Shown: positions 10,437 to 21,883 of the stretch, in pieces | Layout: each line of letters opens with the position of its first letter | Numbering within the stretch: position 1 is the first letter of the stretch | DNA from: Kangiella taiwanensis | Lineage (GTDB): Bacteria > Pseudomonadota > Gammaproteobacteria > Enterobacterales > Kangiellaceae | DNA length: 64,000 nucleotides | Assembly (NCBI RefSeq): GCF_020005165.1 | Contig: NZ_JAHCLT010000001.1 | Span: 62,001 to 126,000, forward strand | Direction of reading: 5' to 3' | Position numbers and translations under genes: made by a program | Notes under the pieces: model-generated | Databases searched by the model: none | What the model saw: the letters and a program-made list of their open reading frames with translations, nothing else | What the model was told of the DNA's origin: nothing

Positions 10437-10612
10437 GTGATTCCAAATGATAGTGTAAATTGGGCATGGAAAGCCCAATTTAGCAAAAACGAAACAGGGA
10501 AGTTTCGTTTTGCGGCACGTTTAGTCATTTTGAATCATGAGGGAAGCGCTTTAGCGCCTAACTTTTGGGGCGAGTTTTTTGGTTCGTTTTTTGCTCGTCA
10601 AAAAATGAACGT
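10437..10612 (+). repeat. Multi-hairpin intergenic repeat with GGA loops (copy 1, partial)
   Basis: This 337-base gap (10389-10725) is filled by repeats, not a gene. Seen in order: a perfect 10-bp stem 10456-10465/10473-10482 with loop ATGGAAA; a 12-bp stem with one bulged A, 10483-10495/10502-10513, loop AGGGAA; a GCGC-TTTA-GCGC hairpin near 10546-10557; and a 12-bp stem 10582-10593/10599-10610 with one G-T pair, preceded by GGTT and a T-run. The same order of modules occurs at 26247-26416, so the two are copies of one family. A 63-codon open frame runs through it but is explained by the repeat. Confidence 0.75.
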
Positions 10613-10688
10613 TAAAACCATCCCATAACAGTGAATTAGGCTTCCTTTGAAAAAGTTCATGGGATGGATTAACCCATCACAAGTTTTT

Positions 10689-10717
10689 GTTGGGTTACGT
10701 CTAACGACTAACCCAAC
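10689..10717. repeat. REP-like inverted repeat downstream of lnt
   Basis: Two perfect 9-base arms, GTTGGGTTA at 10689-10697 and TAACCCAAC at 10709-10717, flank an 11-base loop that itself contains CGT/ACG complementarity. It begins 9 bases beyond the lnt stop codon (10726 is the last base of lnt), so in lnt mRNA it would form a strong 3' hairpin. No U-run follows. Similar TGGGTTA...TAACCC palindromes are common extragenic repeats in gammaproteobacteria. Confidence 0.7.
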
Positions 10718-10725
10718 CTATATGA

Positions 10726-12249
10726 TTAAGTGTATCTTCTCAAACCAAACGCCACGCCCAACAAAACAATCACTAACACCAATAAAGTCCAGTACCCATA
10801 CTGTAAGAACCAGGTAGGTTTGTTATCGAGAAGATAAGCGCCGGCAAGAACTTTGCGTTCAAAGCGTGGGATTTGTTCCATCACGCGGCCGTTTGAGGCG
10901 ATGACTGCTGTTAGGCCGTTATTAGTGCCGCGAATCACGGGAAGTCCTGTTTCGATGGCACGCATTTGAGCGATCTGGAAGTGTTGCAATGGCCCCCAGC
11001 TGTCGCCAAACCAAGTGTCATTGCTGATGGTTAGAATGGCGGTAAATTGGTCTTGTGACTTTTCACCAAGACTTTGGATCAAGCCCGAGAAGGCAATTTC
11101 GTAACAAATCGCAGGCACTAGCGCTGCTTTCTGAGTTCGCAGCGGCTCTTGAGCGGAGTCGCCTGGCGTAAAACTCGACATGGGCAAATCAAAGAAGTCA
11201 ATCGCGCCGCGTAGTAACTCAGTAAAAGGAATATACTCACCGAATGGCACCAGCTGCTGCTTATGATACGCTTGGTTTTCATCCCCTAGTAGCCTAACTC
11301 CTGAGTAATACACCTCACGATTATCAGGCTCATACATTGGAATGCCAGTAATAAAGTTTGTACCGCTATCCTTCGCCTTCTCTTCTAGCTCAGCCATAAT
11401 TCCGGGAACATTATTCTCAAATGATGGAATACCGCCTTCAGGCCACACCACCAAATCAGCACCCCAGTAAGGCTCCGTCTGCTCAAAAAGACCGTACATG
11501 ATGTCGCTAAAATAGCGTCTATCCCACTTGATGTGTTGATCAACATTGGGCTGGACCAAAGCTAGTGTTAAGGTCTGCTCTTTGTTCGCTTCTTTTGAGA
11601 ACATGTGTAATGTCGCGATAAAAGGAATCAACAACACCACAAGAATAGGCAATAGAAAGCGTCGTTGCTGACCATAGCCTTTAGTCGACACGACCTCTGC
11701 CAACAGGCAACTCAGTATCACTACAAACAAAGTCACGCCGTGCACACCCAAGAAACCAGCCAAACCTTGCATAATGGCTTCTGTTTGGCTGTAACCTGCG
11801 TATAACCAAGGAAAGCTAACAAAACCGGAGCCACGGGCTATATCCAGCCCCACCCAGATAATACTGAATAATAGCACTCTTGAGATGAGCGAGTACTTAC
11901 TGAAGAACCTCTGCATCGCCCAGCCCAACAGGCTGTAAAATAAAGCCAATATAGCTGCAAAAACGATAGTCAGTATGACCGCTAGCGTAGGAGATGCGTT
12001 ACCAAAGGTATTAATTGAAACATAGACCCAAGATACCCCTGCGATGAAAACGCCAAAGCCATAAGCCCAGCCGAGACGAAAAGCTTTCTTGGGGGTTTTA
12101 TCGGTGATCAGCCACCAAAAGGTCGCGATTGAAAAGAGCGCGAAAGGCCACCAGTCAAATGGTGCGAAGGCTAAGGGAAAAACGGCTCCTGAAATTAGGG
12201 CTAAAAAAAATGCCAGCCAGCCGTTCGGACTGGCAAATTTGTCTGTCAT
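10726..12249 (-). CDS. lnt: Apolipoprotein N-acyltransferase
   Basis: Adds the third acyl chain to lipoproteins in the inner membrane. About 210 residues of membrane helices are followed by a periplasmic nitrilase-fold domain and a final membrane helix (about 484-503). The catalytic triad is visible: E271 in VVWPEGG, K330 in YHKQQLVPFGEY, and C382 in AICYEIAFSG. Length 507 equals the family norm. It is the last gene of the miaB-ybeZ-ybeY-corC-lnt run and serves the lipoproteins also encoded here (LptE, CoxB, the YceI-like and VWA proteins). Confidence 0.97.
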   Translation of the reverse strand: MTDKFASPNGWLAFFLALISGAVFPLAFAPFDWWPFALFSIATFWWLITDKTPKKAFRLGWAYGFGVFIAGVSWVYVSINTFGNASPTLAVILTIVFAAILALFYSLLGWAMQRFFSKYSLISRVLLFSIIWVGLDIARGSGFVSFPWLYAGYSQTEAIMQGLAGFLGVHGVTLFVVILSCLLAEVVSTKGYGQQRRFLLPILVVLLIPFIATLHMFSKEANKEQTLTLALVQPNVDQHIKWDRRYFSDIMYGLFEQTEPYWGADLVVWPEGGIPSFENNVPGIMAELEEKAKDSGTNFITGIPMYEPDNREVYYSGVRLLGDENQAYHKQQLVPFGEYIPFTELLRGAIDFFDLPMSSFTPGDSAQEPLRTQKAALVPAICYEIAFSGLIQSLGEKSQDQFTAILTISNDTWFGDSWGPLQHFQIAQMRAIETGLPVIRGTNNGLTAVIASNGRVMEQIPRFERKVLAGAYLLDNKPTWFLQYGYWTLLVLVIVLLGVAFGLRRYT

Positions 12250-12285
12250 CGTTAACTCTCTAATTGTTCTATATTGATTAACGGT

Positions 12286-13137
12286 TTAATTGGTTTGCTC
12301 TTGCACCAGTGGTTTCACTCTAAGTAGGTGCACTCGGCGCTGATCAGCATTTAAAACTGTGAACTTGAAGTCACCCATCTTGATGGTCTCATCACGCTCA
12401 GGCATGTGCCCAAACTTGTTGACTAACAGACCACCAATCGTATCAAACTCTTGATCTGGGAAGTCCGAACCTAGGCGTTCATTAAAGTCTTCAATATCTG
12501 TTTGCGCTTTAATGATGTATTCACCATTCGAGTGCAGCTTGATATTACTTTCTTCTTCATCAATATCAAACTCATCTTCAATGTCGCCGACGATTTGTTC
12601 CAGTACATCTTCAATCGTCACTAAACCAGATACACAGCCATACTCATCCACAACGATCGCCATGTGGTTACGCTTTGAACGAAACTCGGTTAACAAAATA
12701 TCAAGGCGCTTACTCTCCGGGATGATATAAGCCGGACGCAACACGTCTTTAATGTCAAACTTCTCACGACCTTCTTCATCAAAAGCATAACTGAGCAGCT
12801 CTTTAGCCAGCATAATGCCTTCAATGTCATCACGGTTTTCACCCACAACTGGATAACGCGAGTGGCGGGTTTCGCTGACAATCGGCAAGATTTCCTGCAA
12901 TGACGCATCTTCATGGATCACGTTCATTTGCGAGCGCGGGATCATAATGTCGCGCACCTGCATTTCAGCGACCTGCAACACCCCTTCCATCATCGCCAAG
13001 GAGTCGGTTTTAATTAATTTATCGTCTTTTGCGACCCGCAGCACTTCCACCAGTTGCTGGCGATCTTGGGGTTCAGAATGGAAAATATCGAAAATTCGTT
13101 GAAGAAAGCTCCTCGACGGAGGTTTGTCATCGCTCAT
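12286..13137 (-). CDS. corC: CorC/HlyC-family protein with paired CBS domains
   Basis: Cytosolic 283-residue protein with two CBS domains (about 70-195, including VRDIMIPRSQM and MAIVVDEYGCVSGLVT) and a C-terminal transporter-associated domain (about 210-275). The family is linked to Mg2+/Co2+ efflux; E. coli YbeX, encoded at the same place, is also tied to ribosome metabolism. It follows ybeY by 48 nt and precedes lnt. No membrane helices are present, unlike longer CorB-type paralogues. Confidence 0.92.
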   Translation of the reverse strand: MSDDKPPSRSFLQRIFDIFHSEPQDRQQLVEVLRVAKDDKLIKTDSLAMMEGVLQVAEMQVRDIMIPRSQMNVIHEDASLQEILPIVSETRHSRYPVVGENRDDIEGIMLAKELLSYAFDEEGREKFDIKDVLRPAYIIPESKRLDILLTEFRSKRNHMAIVVDEYGCVSGLVTIEDVLEQIVGDIEDEFDIDEEESNIKLHSNGEYIIKAQTDIEDFNERLGSDFPDQEFDTIGGLLVNKFGHMPERDETIKMGDFKFTVLNADQRRVHLLRVKPLVQEQTN

Positions 13138-13185
13138 GGCGCTTTATCTTGTCCTCTAATTACCAAAACATACTAAAAATATTGA

Positions 13186-13674
13186 TTATTCAATGATATA
13201 GGGATTGCTTATCCCTAGTCCAGCTAAAATCTCAGCTTCCAGCGCTTCCATGATCTCAGCTTCTTCATCTTTTATATGATCGTAGCCTAATAAATGCAAG
13301 CACCCGTGTACCACCATGTGAGCCCAGTGATCATGTAACAGTTTATCCTGTTGCTGTGCTTCTGCCGCTACGACCTCTGCACACACCGCTAAATCACCCA
13401 GAATTCGCTCTTCGGGCAGTAAGTCCTGAGGCAAACCTTGAGGCAACTCAAACGGGAAAGATAAGACGTTTGTCGGACGCGCCTTGCCACGATACTGATG
13501 ATTCAGCTCTTGGCTTTCATCGCGAGATACAATGCGAATGGTTAACGAAGCGGGCTTCGTGCTCTGCAACACTTTGGATACCGCAACTTGCGCCCACGCC
13601 AAAAACTGCTTTTCTTCAGGCAAGTTATCGGCGGCATCATCAGCAATTTGTAATTCTAAATCGACGGTACTCAT
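13186..13674 (-). CDS. ybeY: Endoribonuclease YbeY, rRNA maturation
   Basis: Zinc-dependent single-strand RNase needed for 16S 3'-end processing and ribosome quality control. The signature [11 protein letters not shown] gives metal ligands H123, H127 and H133; the conserved arginine region RIVSRDE and the block [11 protein letters not shown] are intact. Length 162 is normal. It is 17 nt downstream of ybeZ, its known functional partner. Confidence 0.97.
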   Translation of the reverse strand: MSTVDLELQIADDAADNLPEEKQFLAWAQVAVSKVLQSTKPASLTIRIVSRDESQELNHQYRGKARPTNVLSFPFELPQGLPQDLLPEERILGDLAVCAEVVAAEAQQQDKLLHDHWAHMVVHGCLHLLGYDHIKDEEAEIMEALEAEILAGLGISNPYIIE

Positions 13675-13691
13675 TGATACGTATCAGGGCG

Positions 13692-14711
13692 TTACAGTTT
13701 TTTCGCTGCGTCGCTGGCGGTATCCGCAGAGCGTTTGGCTTCGGCAACATCCGCATCTTCATACGCTTGCACAATACGCTGTACCACGGGGTGACGCACC
13801 ACATCTTTAGACTGGAAGAAGGTGAAGCTAATGCCATCCACATCTTTTAGAACATCAATGACGTGGCGCAGACCGGACTTTTGCCCTCGCGGCAAATCCA
13901 CCTGCGTAATATCACCGGTCACTACCGCTTTGGAGCTGAAACCAATACGGGTCAGGAACATTTTCATCTGTTCAACCGTGGTGTTTTGGCTTTCGTCCAG
14001 AATAATAAAGGCATCATTCAAGGTTCGACCACGCATGTACGCCAAAGGCGCAACTTCAATCACGTTACGCTCCATTAGCTTGGCCACTTTTTCAAAGCCA
14101 AACATTTCATACAAAGCGTCATAAAGCGGTCGCAAATAAGGATCCACCTTCTGCGCCAAGTCGCCAGGCAAGAAACCCAAGCGCTCACCCGCTTCGACAG
14201 CTGGACGCGTTAACAAGATACGGCGAACCTGCTGTTTTTCCCACGCATCCACAGCATTCGCCACCGCAAGGTAGGTTTTACCGGTACCCGCAGGACCAAT
14301 TCCGAAACTGATGTCATGGTGGATAATGTTTTGTAGGTATTGCTTTTGATTCGGGCTACGAGGCTTAATCAAGCCGCGCTTCGTCACCAAGGTGACGTTA
14401 TCATCAACATGCCCTTTGGGTTTAGCTGACTCTAACTCAGTCGAAATTTCTTGAATCGCTAAGTGAATATCAGCACTATCGAGCACCTTCTTTTTAGCGG
14501 TGTCGTTATACAAACCTTCGACTACCTGACGCGCGGCAGCAACATTCATGCCTTCACCAATCAGGCTGACAGAGTTTCCGCGGACATTGACTTCAATGCC
14601 CAGTCGGCGCTCAATGTGCTTTAAATGTTCATCAAGGTAGCCACATAAAGCCGATAAACGATTATTATCGGCAGGCAATAACTCAAAAGTTTCGTTTGAT
14701 AATTGAGACAA
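13692..14711 (-). CDS. ybeZ: PhoH-like ATPase YbeZ
   Basis: Cytosolic P-loop ATPase that works with YbeY. Walker A is GPAGTGKT at 139-146 and Walker B is AFIILDESQ; an N-terminal KH-like segment precedes them. Length 339 fits the family. The start appears to be TTG at 14711: AGGA lies six bases upstream, an in-frame TAG sits just before it, and the next internal ATG (codon 54) would cut into the conserved N-terminus. Gap to miaB is 25 nt. Confidence 0.93.
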   Translation of the reverse strand: MSQLSNETFELLPADNNRLSALCGYLDEHLKHIERRLGIEVNVRGNSVSLIGEGMNVAAARQVVEGLYNDTAKKKVLDSADIHLAIQEISTELESAKPKGHVDDNVTLVTKRGLIKPRSPNQKQYLQNIIHHDISFGIGPAGTGKTYLAVANAVDAWEKQQVRRILLTRPAVEAGERLGFLPGDLAQKVDPYLRPLYDALYEMFGFEKVAKLMERNVIEVAPLAYMRGRTLNDAFIILDESQNTTVEQMKMFLTRIGFSSKAVVTGDITQVDLPRGQKSGLRHVIDVLKDVDGISFTFFQSKDVVRHPVVQRIVQAYEDADVAEAKRSADTASDAAKKL

Positions 14712-14736
14712 AAACTATCCTATAAAGATGTTTAAC

Positions 14737-16086
14737 TTAGTGAACCAAGCCATCAGGCTCAAACTCTCCACGTAATGAATTCGGGAACGCGTCGGTGATG
14801 GTCACTTCAGCAAACTTACCGATCAGGCTGTGTGGCCCAACGAAGTTAACGATGCGGTTGTTCTCAGTGCGACCACGAAGCTCCATCGGGTCTTTCTTAG
14901 AAGGCCCTTCAACCAAGATTTTTTCTTTGTTGCCAACCATGTTACGGCTGATGGAGAAAGCTTGTTGATTAATACGTTGCTGTAAAATCGACAAACGCTG
15001 TTTCTTCACTTCCATCGGCGTGTCGTCAACGATGTCCGATGCTGGGGTGCCTGGGCGCGCGCTGTAAATAAAGCTGAACGAGTGGTCATAACCAATCTCG
15101 CCAATCAACTTCATAGTATCTTCGAAATCAGCTTCGCTTTCGCCCGGGAAGCCAATGATGAAGTCAGAGGACATTGACATGTTCGGGCGAATTTTGCGTA
15201 GGCGACGAATTTTCGACTTATACTCCAGAGCCGTATGGCCGCGTTTCATTAGAGCCAGCACACGATCTGAGCCGCTTTGGACAGGTAAGTGTAAGTGGCT
15301 GACTAATTCAGGCACATCTTCATACACTTCAATCAACCGGTCTGAAAATTCAACCGGGTGTGATGTGGTGAAACGAATACGATCAATGCCGTCAATCGCC
15401 GCAACGTATGTAATCAATTCTGCCAAGTCAGCGGTGTGGCCTTCATGGGTTGGGCCACGGTACGCGTTCACGTTCTGACCCAATAAATTAATCTCACGAA
15501 CACCCTGCTCTGCCAATTGCGCACACTCAGCTAAAACATCATCAAATGGACGACTCACTTCTTCACCACGAGTGTAAGGCACCACGCAGAAAGAACAATA
15601 TTTAGAACAACCTTCCATGATCGACACAAAAGCTGTCGGGCCTTCAGCACGAGGCTCCGGCAAGCGGTCGAACTTCTCGATTTCAGGGAAGGTAATATCA
15701 ACCACCGCTTTTTTAGTGGTTCCTTCACCACTCGCTTCTTTAATCATTTCAGGTAAGCGGTGCAAAGTTTGTGGGCCAAAAATCACGTCCACATAAGGCG
15801 CACGCTGGCGAATCGCTTCACCCTCTTGCGACGCCACGCAGCCACCAACACCTATGATCAAGTCTGGCTTGTCGTTTTTCAGGTTTTTCCACTGACCCAA
15901 CTGAGAAAACACTTTTTCCTGTGCTTTTTCACGGATCGAGCAAGTGTTGAGCAACACAACATCAGCTTCTTCTGCCGATGCCGCCGCTTCTAAACCATGA
16001 GTTTTGTTCAACAGATCTGACATACGAGACGAATCGTATTCATTCATCTGACAACCCCAGGTTTTGATAAATAGTTTCTTGCTCAT
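14737..16086 (-). CDS. miaB: tRNA-2-methylthio-N6-dimethylallyladenosine synthase
   Basis: Radical-SAM methylthiotransferase that modifies i6A37 of tRNAs reading UNN codons. The auxiliary [4Fe-4S] cluster cysteines C12, C49 and C83 and the radical-SAM triad C160-x3-C164-x2-C167 are all present, followed by a C-terminal TRAM domain. Length 449 is close to that of E. coli MiaB (474). First gene of the miaB-ybeZ-ybeY-corC-lnt run; a consensus -10 box lies about 70 nt upstream. Confidence 0.97.
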   Translation of the reverse strand: MSKKLFIKTWGCQMNEYDSSRMSDLLNKTHGLEAAASAEEADVVLLNTCSIREKAQEKVFSQLGQWKNLKNDKPDLIIGVGGCVASQEGEAIRQRAPYVDVIFGPQTLHRLPEMIKEASGEGTTKKAVVDITFPEIEKFDRLPEPRAEGPTAFVSIMEGCSKYCSFCVVPYTRGEEVSRPFDDVLAECAQLAEQGVREINLLGQNVNAYRGPTHEGHTADLAELITYVAAIDGIDRIRFTTSHPVEFSDRLIEVYEDVPELVSHLHLPVQSGSDRVLALMKRGHTALEYKSKIRRLRKIRPNMSMSSDFIIGFPGESEADFEDTMKLIGEIGYDHSFSFIYSARPGTPASDIVDDTPMEVKKQRLSILQQRINQQAFSISRNMVGNKEKILVEGPSKKDPMELRGRTENNRIVNFVGPHSLIGKFAEVTITDAFPNSLRGEFEPDGLVH

Positions 16087-16156
16087 GTGACCTTACTTGC
16101 TCCTGACGCTACGCAATTTAGCTAAAATTAGCCGATTTGTTCAAAAAAGGGCGCGA

Positions 16157-16162
16157 ATTATA
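16157..16162 (-). promoter_or_regulatory. Candidate -10 box for the miaB operon
   Basis: On the minus strand the sequence reads TATAATTCGCGCC, a perfect -10 hexamer followed by a GC-rich discriminator, 71 nt before the miaB start codon. I found no good -35 at the right distance, so the call rests on the -10 alone. Confidence 0.35.
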
Positions 16163-16204
16163 CCATCAGCGCCCCACCCTAAGCCAGTGTTGGCTGGCTA
16201 TTTT

Positions 16205-17605
16205 TTAAGCAGATGTCAGTTTGTTTTTATCGTCTGCAAAGCTATGCTCCACAAGACCTACAGCGACGTAGACCCCTAAAGCTGTTAATAGCGATATAAA
16301 GAATGGCGTTGCCCAAGCAAAAACAAACTCACCCAGTATCCAAATCGTAGCGGCACTGATGAGTGCGCTGGCGGCAGCTTTAGCTCCCCCAAACTGAGTA
16401 AATAGGCCAAAGCTGCCGACAATAAAGACGCCCGCACTACCAAAAGCCGACGCCGTCACCACCAGTTCATACACCCCTTCAGCATGTAACGCGAGGTAAT
16501 AAGCGATGGTGCCTAATACGACGATGCCAATTCGTGCGAACAAGACTTTTTGGCGCTCGGACACGGTTTGTTGTCTTTTCTTAAAAGGCACCACAATGTT
16601 ATGTGAAATCAATGAACTAGCAGCCAGTAATACCGAGTCCACGGTCGATAAGATCGCCGACACCAGCGCCCCTGCAAACAATATGTAGAGGAAAGTCGGC
16701 AAATACTCTTTCGCCAGTTGCGGTAATAACTGTTCTGACTCGACCAAGCCAGGCATCAGATTTAAGCCGACAAGCCCTAAATAGACAGGGATAAGACCTA
16801 TCGTCAAATACAAGCTCGCCCCCATCAGTGTAGAACGACGCGCTTCCTCAGCACTACGACAAGCTAGAACTCGCGTGATCAGCTCTTGCGTTAACACTGA
16901 ACCCAAAATCGGTATGGCCCAAGCTTCAAATTTCTGGAGCAAGGTTGAATCTTCCGAGACAAAGCTAAAACGTGCAGCGTCTACCGTGCTCAAGCTGGCG
17001 TTAGGATCGCCACTGGTAAAAACAAAAATACCCAATAACAACAAGCCCAGAATTAAAAAGCTGGCTTGGATCACATCGGTCACCGCCACAGCTAGTAAGC
17101 CACCCAGCATGGTGTAAATGATCACCACAGCTGCAGCAATGGTAATGGTGATTTCAACTTGTAGGCCGGATAGTGATGATAATACCTGTCCAAATGCACG
17201 AATTTGTGCGGCCGCCCATAACATCGACGCGGGCACTAAAATCAGCACCACCAACTTTTCAATGTTTGGCGAATAACGCTGACGGAATAAATCCGCAAAA
17301 GTAACGAATTTTCGCTTCCACAAAGGCATCGCAAAGACAAAGCCCATCAGAAAAAGGCACAAAGCGAAACCAAAGGGATCGGCAGTACCGCCCGACAAAC
17401 CATTATCATAGATTGACGACGCAGCACCAATACAGGTCTCAGCGCCAAACCAAGTCGCGAAAATGGTAAAGACCGCCAAGCTCGGCTTGAGCTGGCGCCC
17501 GGCTAACAGAAAATCCGTCTCGCTTTTAGGTTTACGAGACGCCCACAGCCCAACCATGAGTTGGACAACCACAAAGAGGGTAACCCCCAGAACCACAGCA
17601 TTCAT
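16205..17605 (-). CDS. Sodium:solute symporter (SSS family)
   Basis: Inner-membrane transporter of the SSS/LeuT fold with about 13 hydrophobic helices over 466 residues. The N-terminal region with SETDFLLAGRQLKPSLAVF and the later ATWFGAET motif is typical of the Na+/proline-pantothenate group; the substrate cannot be named. I use the ATG at 17605 with GGAA nine bases upstream; the longer frame begins with TTG five codons earlier. It stands between miaB and a divergently read lipoprotein gene, separated from miaB by 118 nt. Confidence 0.87.
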   Translation of the reverse strand: MNAVVLGVTLFVVVQLMVGLWASRKPKSETDFLLAGRQLKPSLAVFTIFATWFGAETCIGAASSIYDNGLSGGTADPFGFALCLFLMGFVFAMPLWKRKFVTFADLFRQRYSPNIEKLVVLILVPASMLWAAAQIRAFGQVLSSLSGLQVEITITIAAAVVIIYTMLGGLLAVAVTDVIQASFLILGLLLLGIFVFTSGDPNASLSTVDAARFSFVSEDSTLLQKFEAWAIPILGSVLTQELITRVLACRSAEEARRSTLMGASLYLTIGLIPVYLGLVGLNLMPGLVESEQLLPQLAKEYLPTFLYILFAGALVSAILSTVDSVLLAASSLISHNIVVPFKKRQQTVSERQKVLFARIGIVVLGTIAYYLALHAEGVYELVVTASAFGSAGVFIVGSFGLFTQFGGAKAAASALISAATIWILGEFVFAWATPFFISLLTALGVYVAVGLVEHSFADDKNKLTSA

Positions 17606-17724
17606 CAAAAGCGATTCCAAGCAGTATAAAAAGCGAAAATTAATCCTTTTTTCGCCAAAACACCAGATTTTTTTTCACCCAAGATTTGATACACTCGAAT
17701 CCATCGAAATCAAAGGAGCACAAG

Positions 17725-18339
17725 ATGTCCAAAGATATTCTATCCAATAACACCTTAATCAAAGCCTTATCCCTCAGCGCATTATTAGCAGTCTCAGCCT
17801 GCAACAACGACCAAGGCAAAGAACACGTCGGCCAGTGGAGTTTAGATTCACAACAATCGGAGCTTCATTTCAGCAGCACCAAGAATGGTGACATCACTGA
17901 AAACCATCAGTTTAAACGTTTTGATGCCGTGGTGGGCATTGAAGGTAATTTTAGCTTAAGCGTCGATCTGACTAGCGTCGATACCGGCATTGAGATTCGT
18001 GATGAGCGTATGCAAAAGCACTTGTTCATGACGGATAAAACACCTAAAGCAGTTATCACTGGCCAAATAACATCAAAAGACCTTCCTGCGGATAGTAAAA
18101 CAAAGACCATGGCAGCCGAGCTTGATTTAGCTGGCAATAAAGTCGACGTCGAAGCTGAAGTTACTATCACCCGTATAGATGCAGGGACCCTTAAAGTTGA
18201 AACTGCCAAACCTATCGTTCTTTCTGCTGAAAACTTAGGGCTCAAAGCTGGAGTGGATAAACTTCAAGAAATTGCTGGGTTAAATAGCATTAGTGACGAA
18301 GTCCCTGTAACTTTTACTTTTACCATGAAGAAACAGTAA
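17725..18339 (+). CDS. YceI-like domain lipoprotein
   Basis: A 204-residue exported protein. The ATG at 17725 is preceded by AAAGGAG at good spacing and opens a signal peptide with lipobox AVSAC, so the mature protein should be lipid-anchored. The remainder shows the YceI beta-barrel pattern (GQWSLDSQQSELHFSSTKNG, then FDAVVGIEGNF, and IEIRDERMQKHLF). YceI proteins bind isoprenoid-like lipids in the periplasm; ligand and role here are unknown. Being a lipoprotein is less usual than the soluble YceI form. A good terminator follows. Confidence 0.82.
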   Translation: MSKDILSNNTLIKALSLSALLAVSACNNDQGKEHVGQWSLDSQQSELHFSSTKNGDITENHQFKRFDAVVGIEGNFSLSVDLTSVDTGIEIRDERMQKHLFMTDKTPKAVITGQITSKDLPADSKTKTMAAELDLAGNKVDVEAEVTITRIDAGTLKVETAKPIVLSAENLGLKAGVDKLQEIAGLNSISDEVPVTFTFTMKKQ

Positions 18340-18368
18340 ACACAGCGGTTACTGCTATCAAACATGAC

Positions 18369-18396
18369 ATGGCGACTTCCTTAAGTCGCCATTTTT
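18369..18396 (+). terminator. Rho-independent terminator after the YceI-like gene
   Basis: A 10-bp perfect stem, ATGGCGACTT (18369-18378) and AAGTCGCCAT (18383-18392), with a 4-base loop, is followed by a T-run. It lies 30 nt past the stop codon. Confidence 0.9.
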
Positions 18397-18516
18397 CTGC
18401 CTGATTCTATAAATTTTCCATCATTTTGTTCACAGATTAGCTCCACAAAGGTTCGGTTAAATAACACCATCGAACAACGAAACAGCTTCAAGCACGAAGC
18501 TTCTAAGGAGTGAACC

Positions 18517-19017
18517 ATGAACACGAACACAAAATTTAAACAAGTCGCTTTTGCTGCAATCGCTATGCTGGCTTTAGGTCTTAGTACCAATTTAAAAGCT
18601 GATCAACCCACTGAGCCTTTAGAGAATGTTAAGTTATTTGGCGTCATCCACTCGATCGATACCAATCGTGAAGTGCGCCCTCTTCAACCAAGCTCAAGTA
18701 GCATCAAACAGGAGCGTTATGATGGTCTGACCGTTTTAACGTTGTCGCAAACTTTTACTAACGACACGGACGATGCTTTAAATGGCTACTACCATATTCC
18801 GTTGCCAAACCCTGGTGCGCTAATCAATTACAGCATCAACACGGATAAAGAAACAAACCAACTATCCGATCCACAAAAGCTGGCATTAAACAGTGGCGAG
18901 ACCATTACTTACACCGTGCGCTATGAGTTGAATTCAAACCTACTGGTGGGTTTCCATCAAACCAGTGACATGAGTTTTTCAGAGCACTTAAACCAAAGCG
19001 CTATAGCTCAAAATTAA
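18517..19017 (+). CDS. Exported short protein with a VIT-like segment
   Basis: A 166-residue protein with AAGGAG eight bases before the ATG and a signal peptide through about residue 28 (LKADQ). Residues about 70-125 (LTLSQTFTNDTDDALNGYYHIPLP, then the run to the GETITYTVRYEL strand) resemble the beginning of a VIT domain, the module that normally precedes a von Willebrand A domain. No VWA domain follows; the frame ends at TAA and no remnant was found downstream. A small hairpin (18484-18501) sits just before the ribosome binding site. It may be a stand-alone periplasmic protein or the truncated front of a longer VIT-VWA protein. Confidence 0.65.
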   Translation: MNTNTKFKQVAFAAIAMLALGLSTNLKADQPTEPLENVKLFGVIHSIDTNREVRPLQPSSSSIKQERYDGLTVLTLSQTFTNDTDDALNGYYHIPLPNPGALINYSINTDKETNQLSDPQKLALNSGETITYTVRYELNSNLLVGFHQTSDMSFSEHLNQSAIAQN

Positions 19018-19110
19018 AAGCTCAGAACTAAACTCCCTGAACTAGCGGCTTTTGAGAATATCCCCCAGAGCATAGGACTACTCCAAGACAAGGATGTCAC
19101 ACTTATTATT

Positions 19111-19172
19111 TCTCTCTACAGAACTCTCTACAGGAAATCTCTACAGGCACTCTCTACAGACTCTCCCTACAG
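19111..19172. repeat. Five degenerate 12-13 nt tandem repeats (ctctCTACAG)
   Basis: Within the 588-base gap 19018-19605, CTACAG recurs at 19116, 19128, 19141, 19154 and 19167, each preceded by a CTCT-like tract, giving spacings of 12, 13, 13 and 13. The array does not code for protein. The rest of the gap holds the hairpin at 19202, AT-rich sequence without obvious signals to about 19460, and the folded leader at 19468-19562. Confidence 0.75.
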
Positions 19173-19201
19173 ATCTTCTTGCAACACTCTCCTCCACAAA
19201 A

Positions 19202-19222
19202 GGGCACCTCGGTGCCCGACTT
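19202..19222 (+). terminator. Possible terminator hairpin
   Basis: GGGCAC (19202-19207) pairs with GTGCCC (19212-19217) around a CTCG tetraloop, followed by GACTTT. The T-run is short, so termination may be partial. It lies 185 nt past the VIT-like gene. Confidence 0.45.
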
Positions 19223-19467
19223 TATTGAAAGACGCACATAACAACTCGACGTAATTTGAGATATAAAATGCACCAATGACTTAAAAAATCTCAAAAAAGC
19301 GTCACTTCACACTCAACGAGGCATTGCCTCACAAACAAAAGCCCGCCCCTGTCACAAAGCTACATAACTACACAATTCGATACAGTTTAATAATTGAACA
19401 GCTCTAACTTCACTGATAGTTTACAGGTCGTGTTTAAAGAATTATTTAGATTAAATCTAGAACACAA

Positions 19468-21816
<2,349 letters not shown>

Positions 21817-21832
21817 CCATTCCAACCTAAGC

Positions 21833-21851
21833 GAGGGGCTTCAAGCCCCTC
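21833..21851 (+). terminator. Hairpin between the M4 and M28 genes
   Basis: GAGGGGCT (21833-21840) pairs with AGCCCCTC (21844-21851) across a 3-base loop, followed by CTTTCG. With no clean T-run it is probably a leaky terminator or mRNA stabiliser, so the M28 gene 32 nt downstream may be partly co-transcribed. Confidence 0.55.
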
Positions 21852-21883
21852 CTTTCGATACTTTTAATTCGCAGGTACACATC

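Noticed and set aside
10437-10628. 63-codon plus-strand frame
   Set aside because: It runs through the hairpins of the repeat element; codons follow the inverted repeats and no ribosome binding site is present.
13356-13850. 164-codon plus-strand frame
   Set aside because: Antisense to ybeY and ybeZ, both intact with catalytic motifs; composition is typical of a shadow frame.
19111-19172. Possible CRISPR-like array
   Set aside because: Units are only 12-13 nt, degenerate, without unique spacers of 30 nt or any cas gene.
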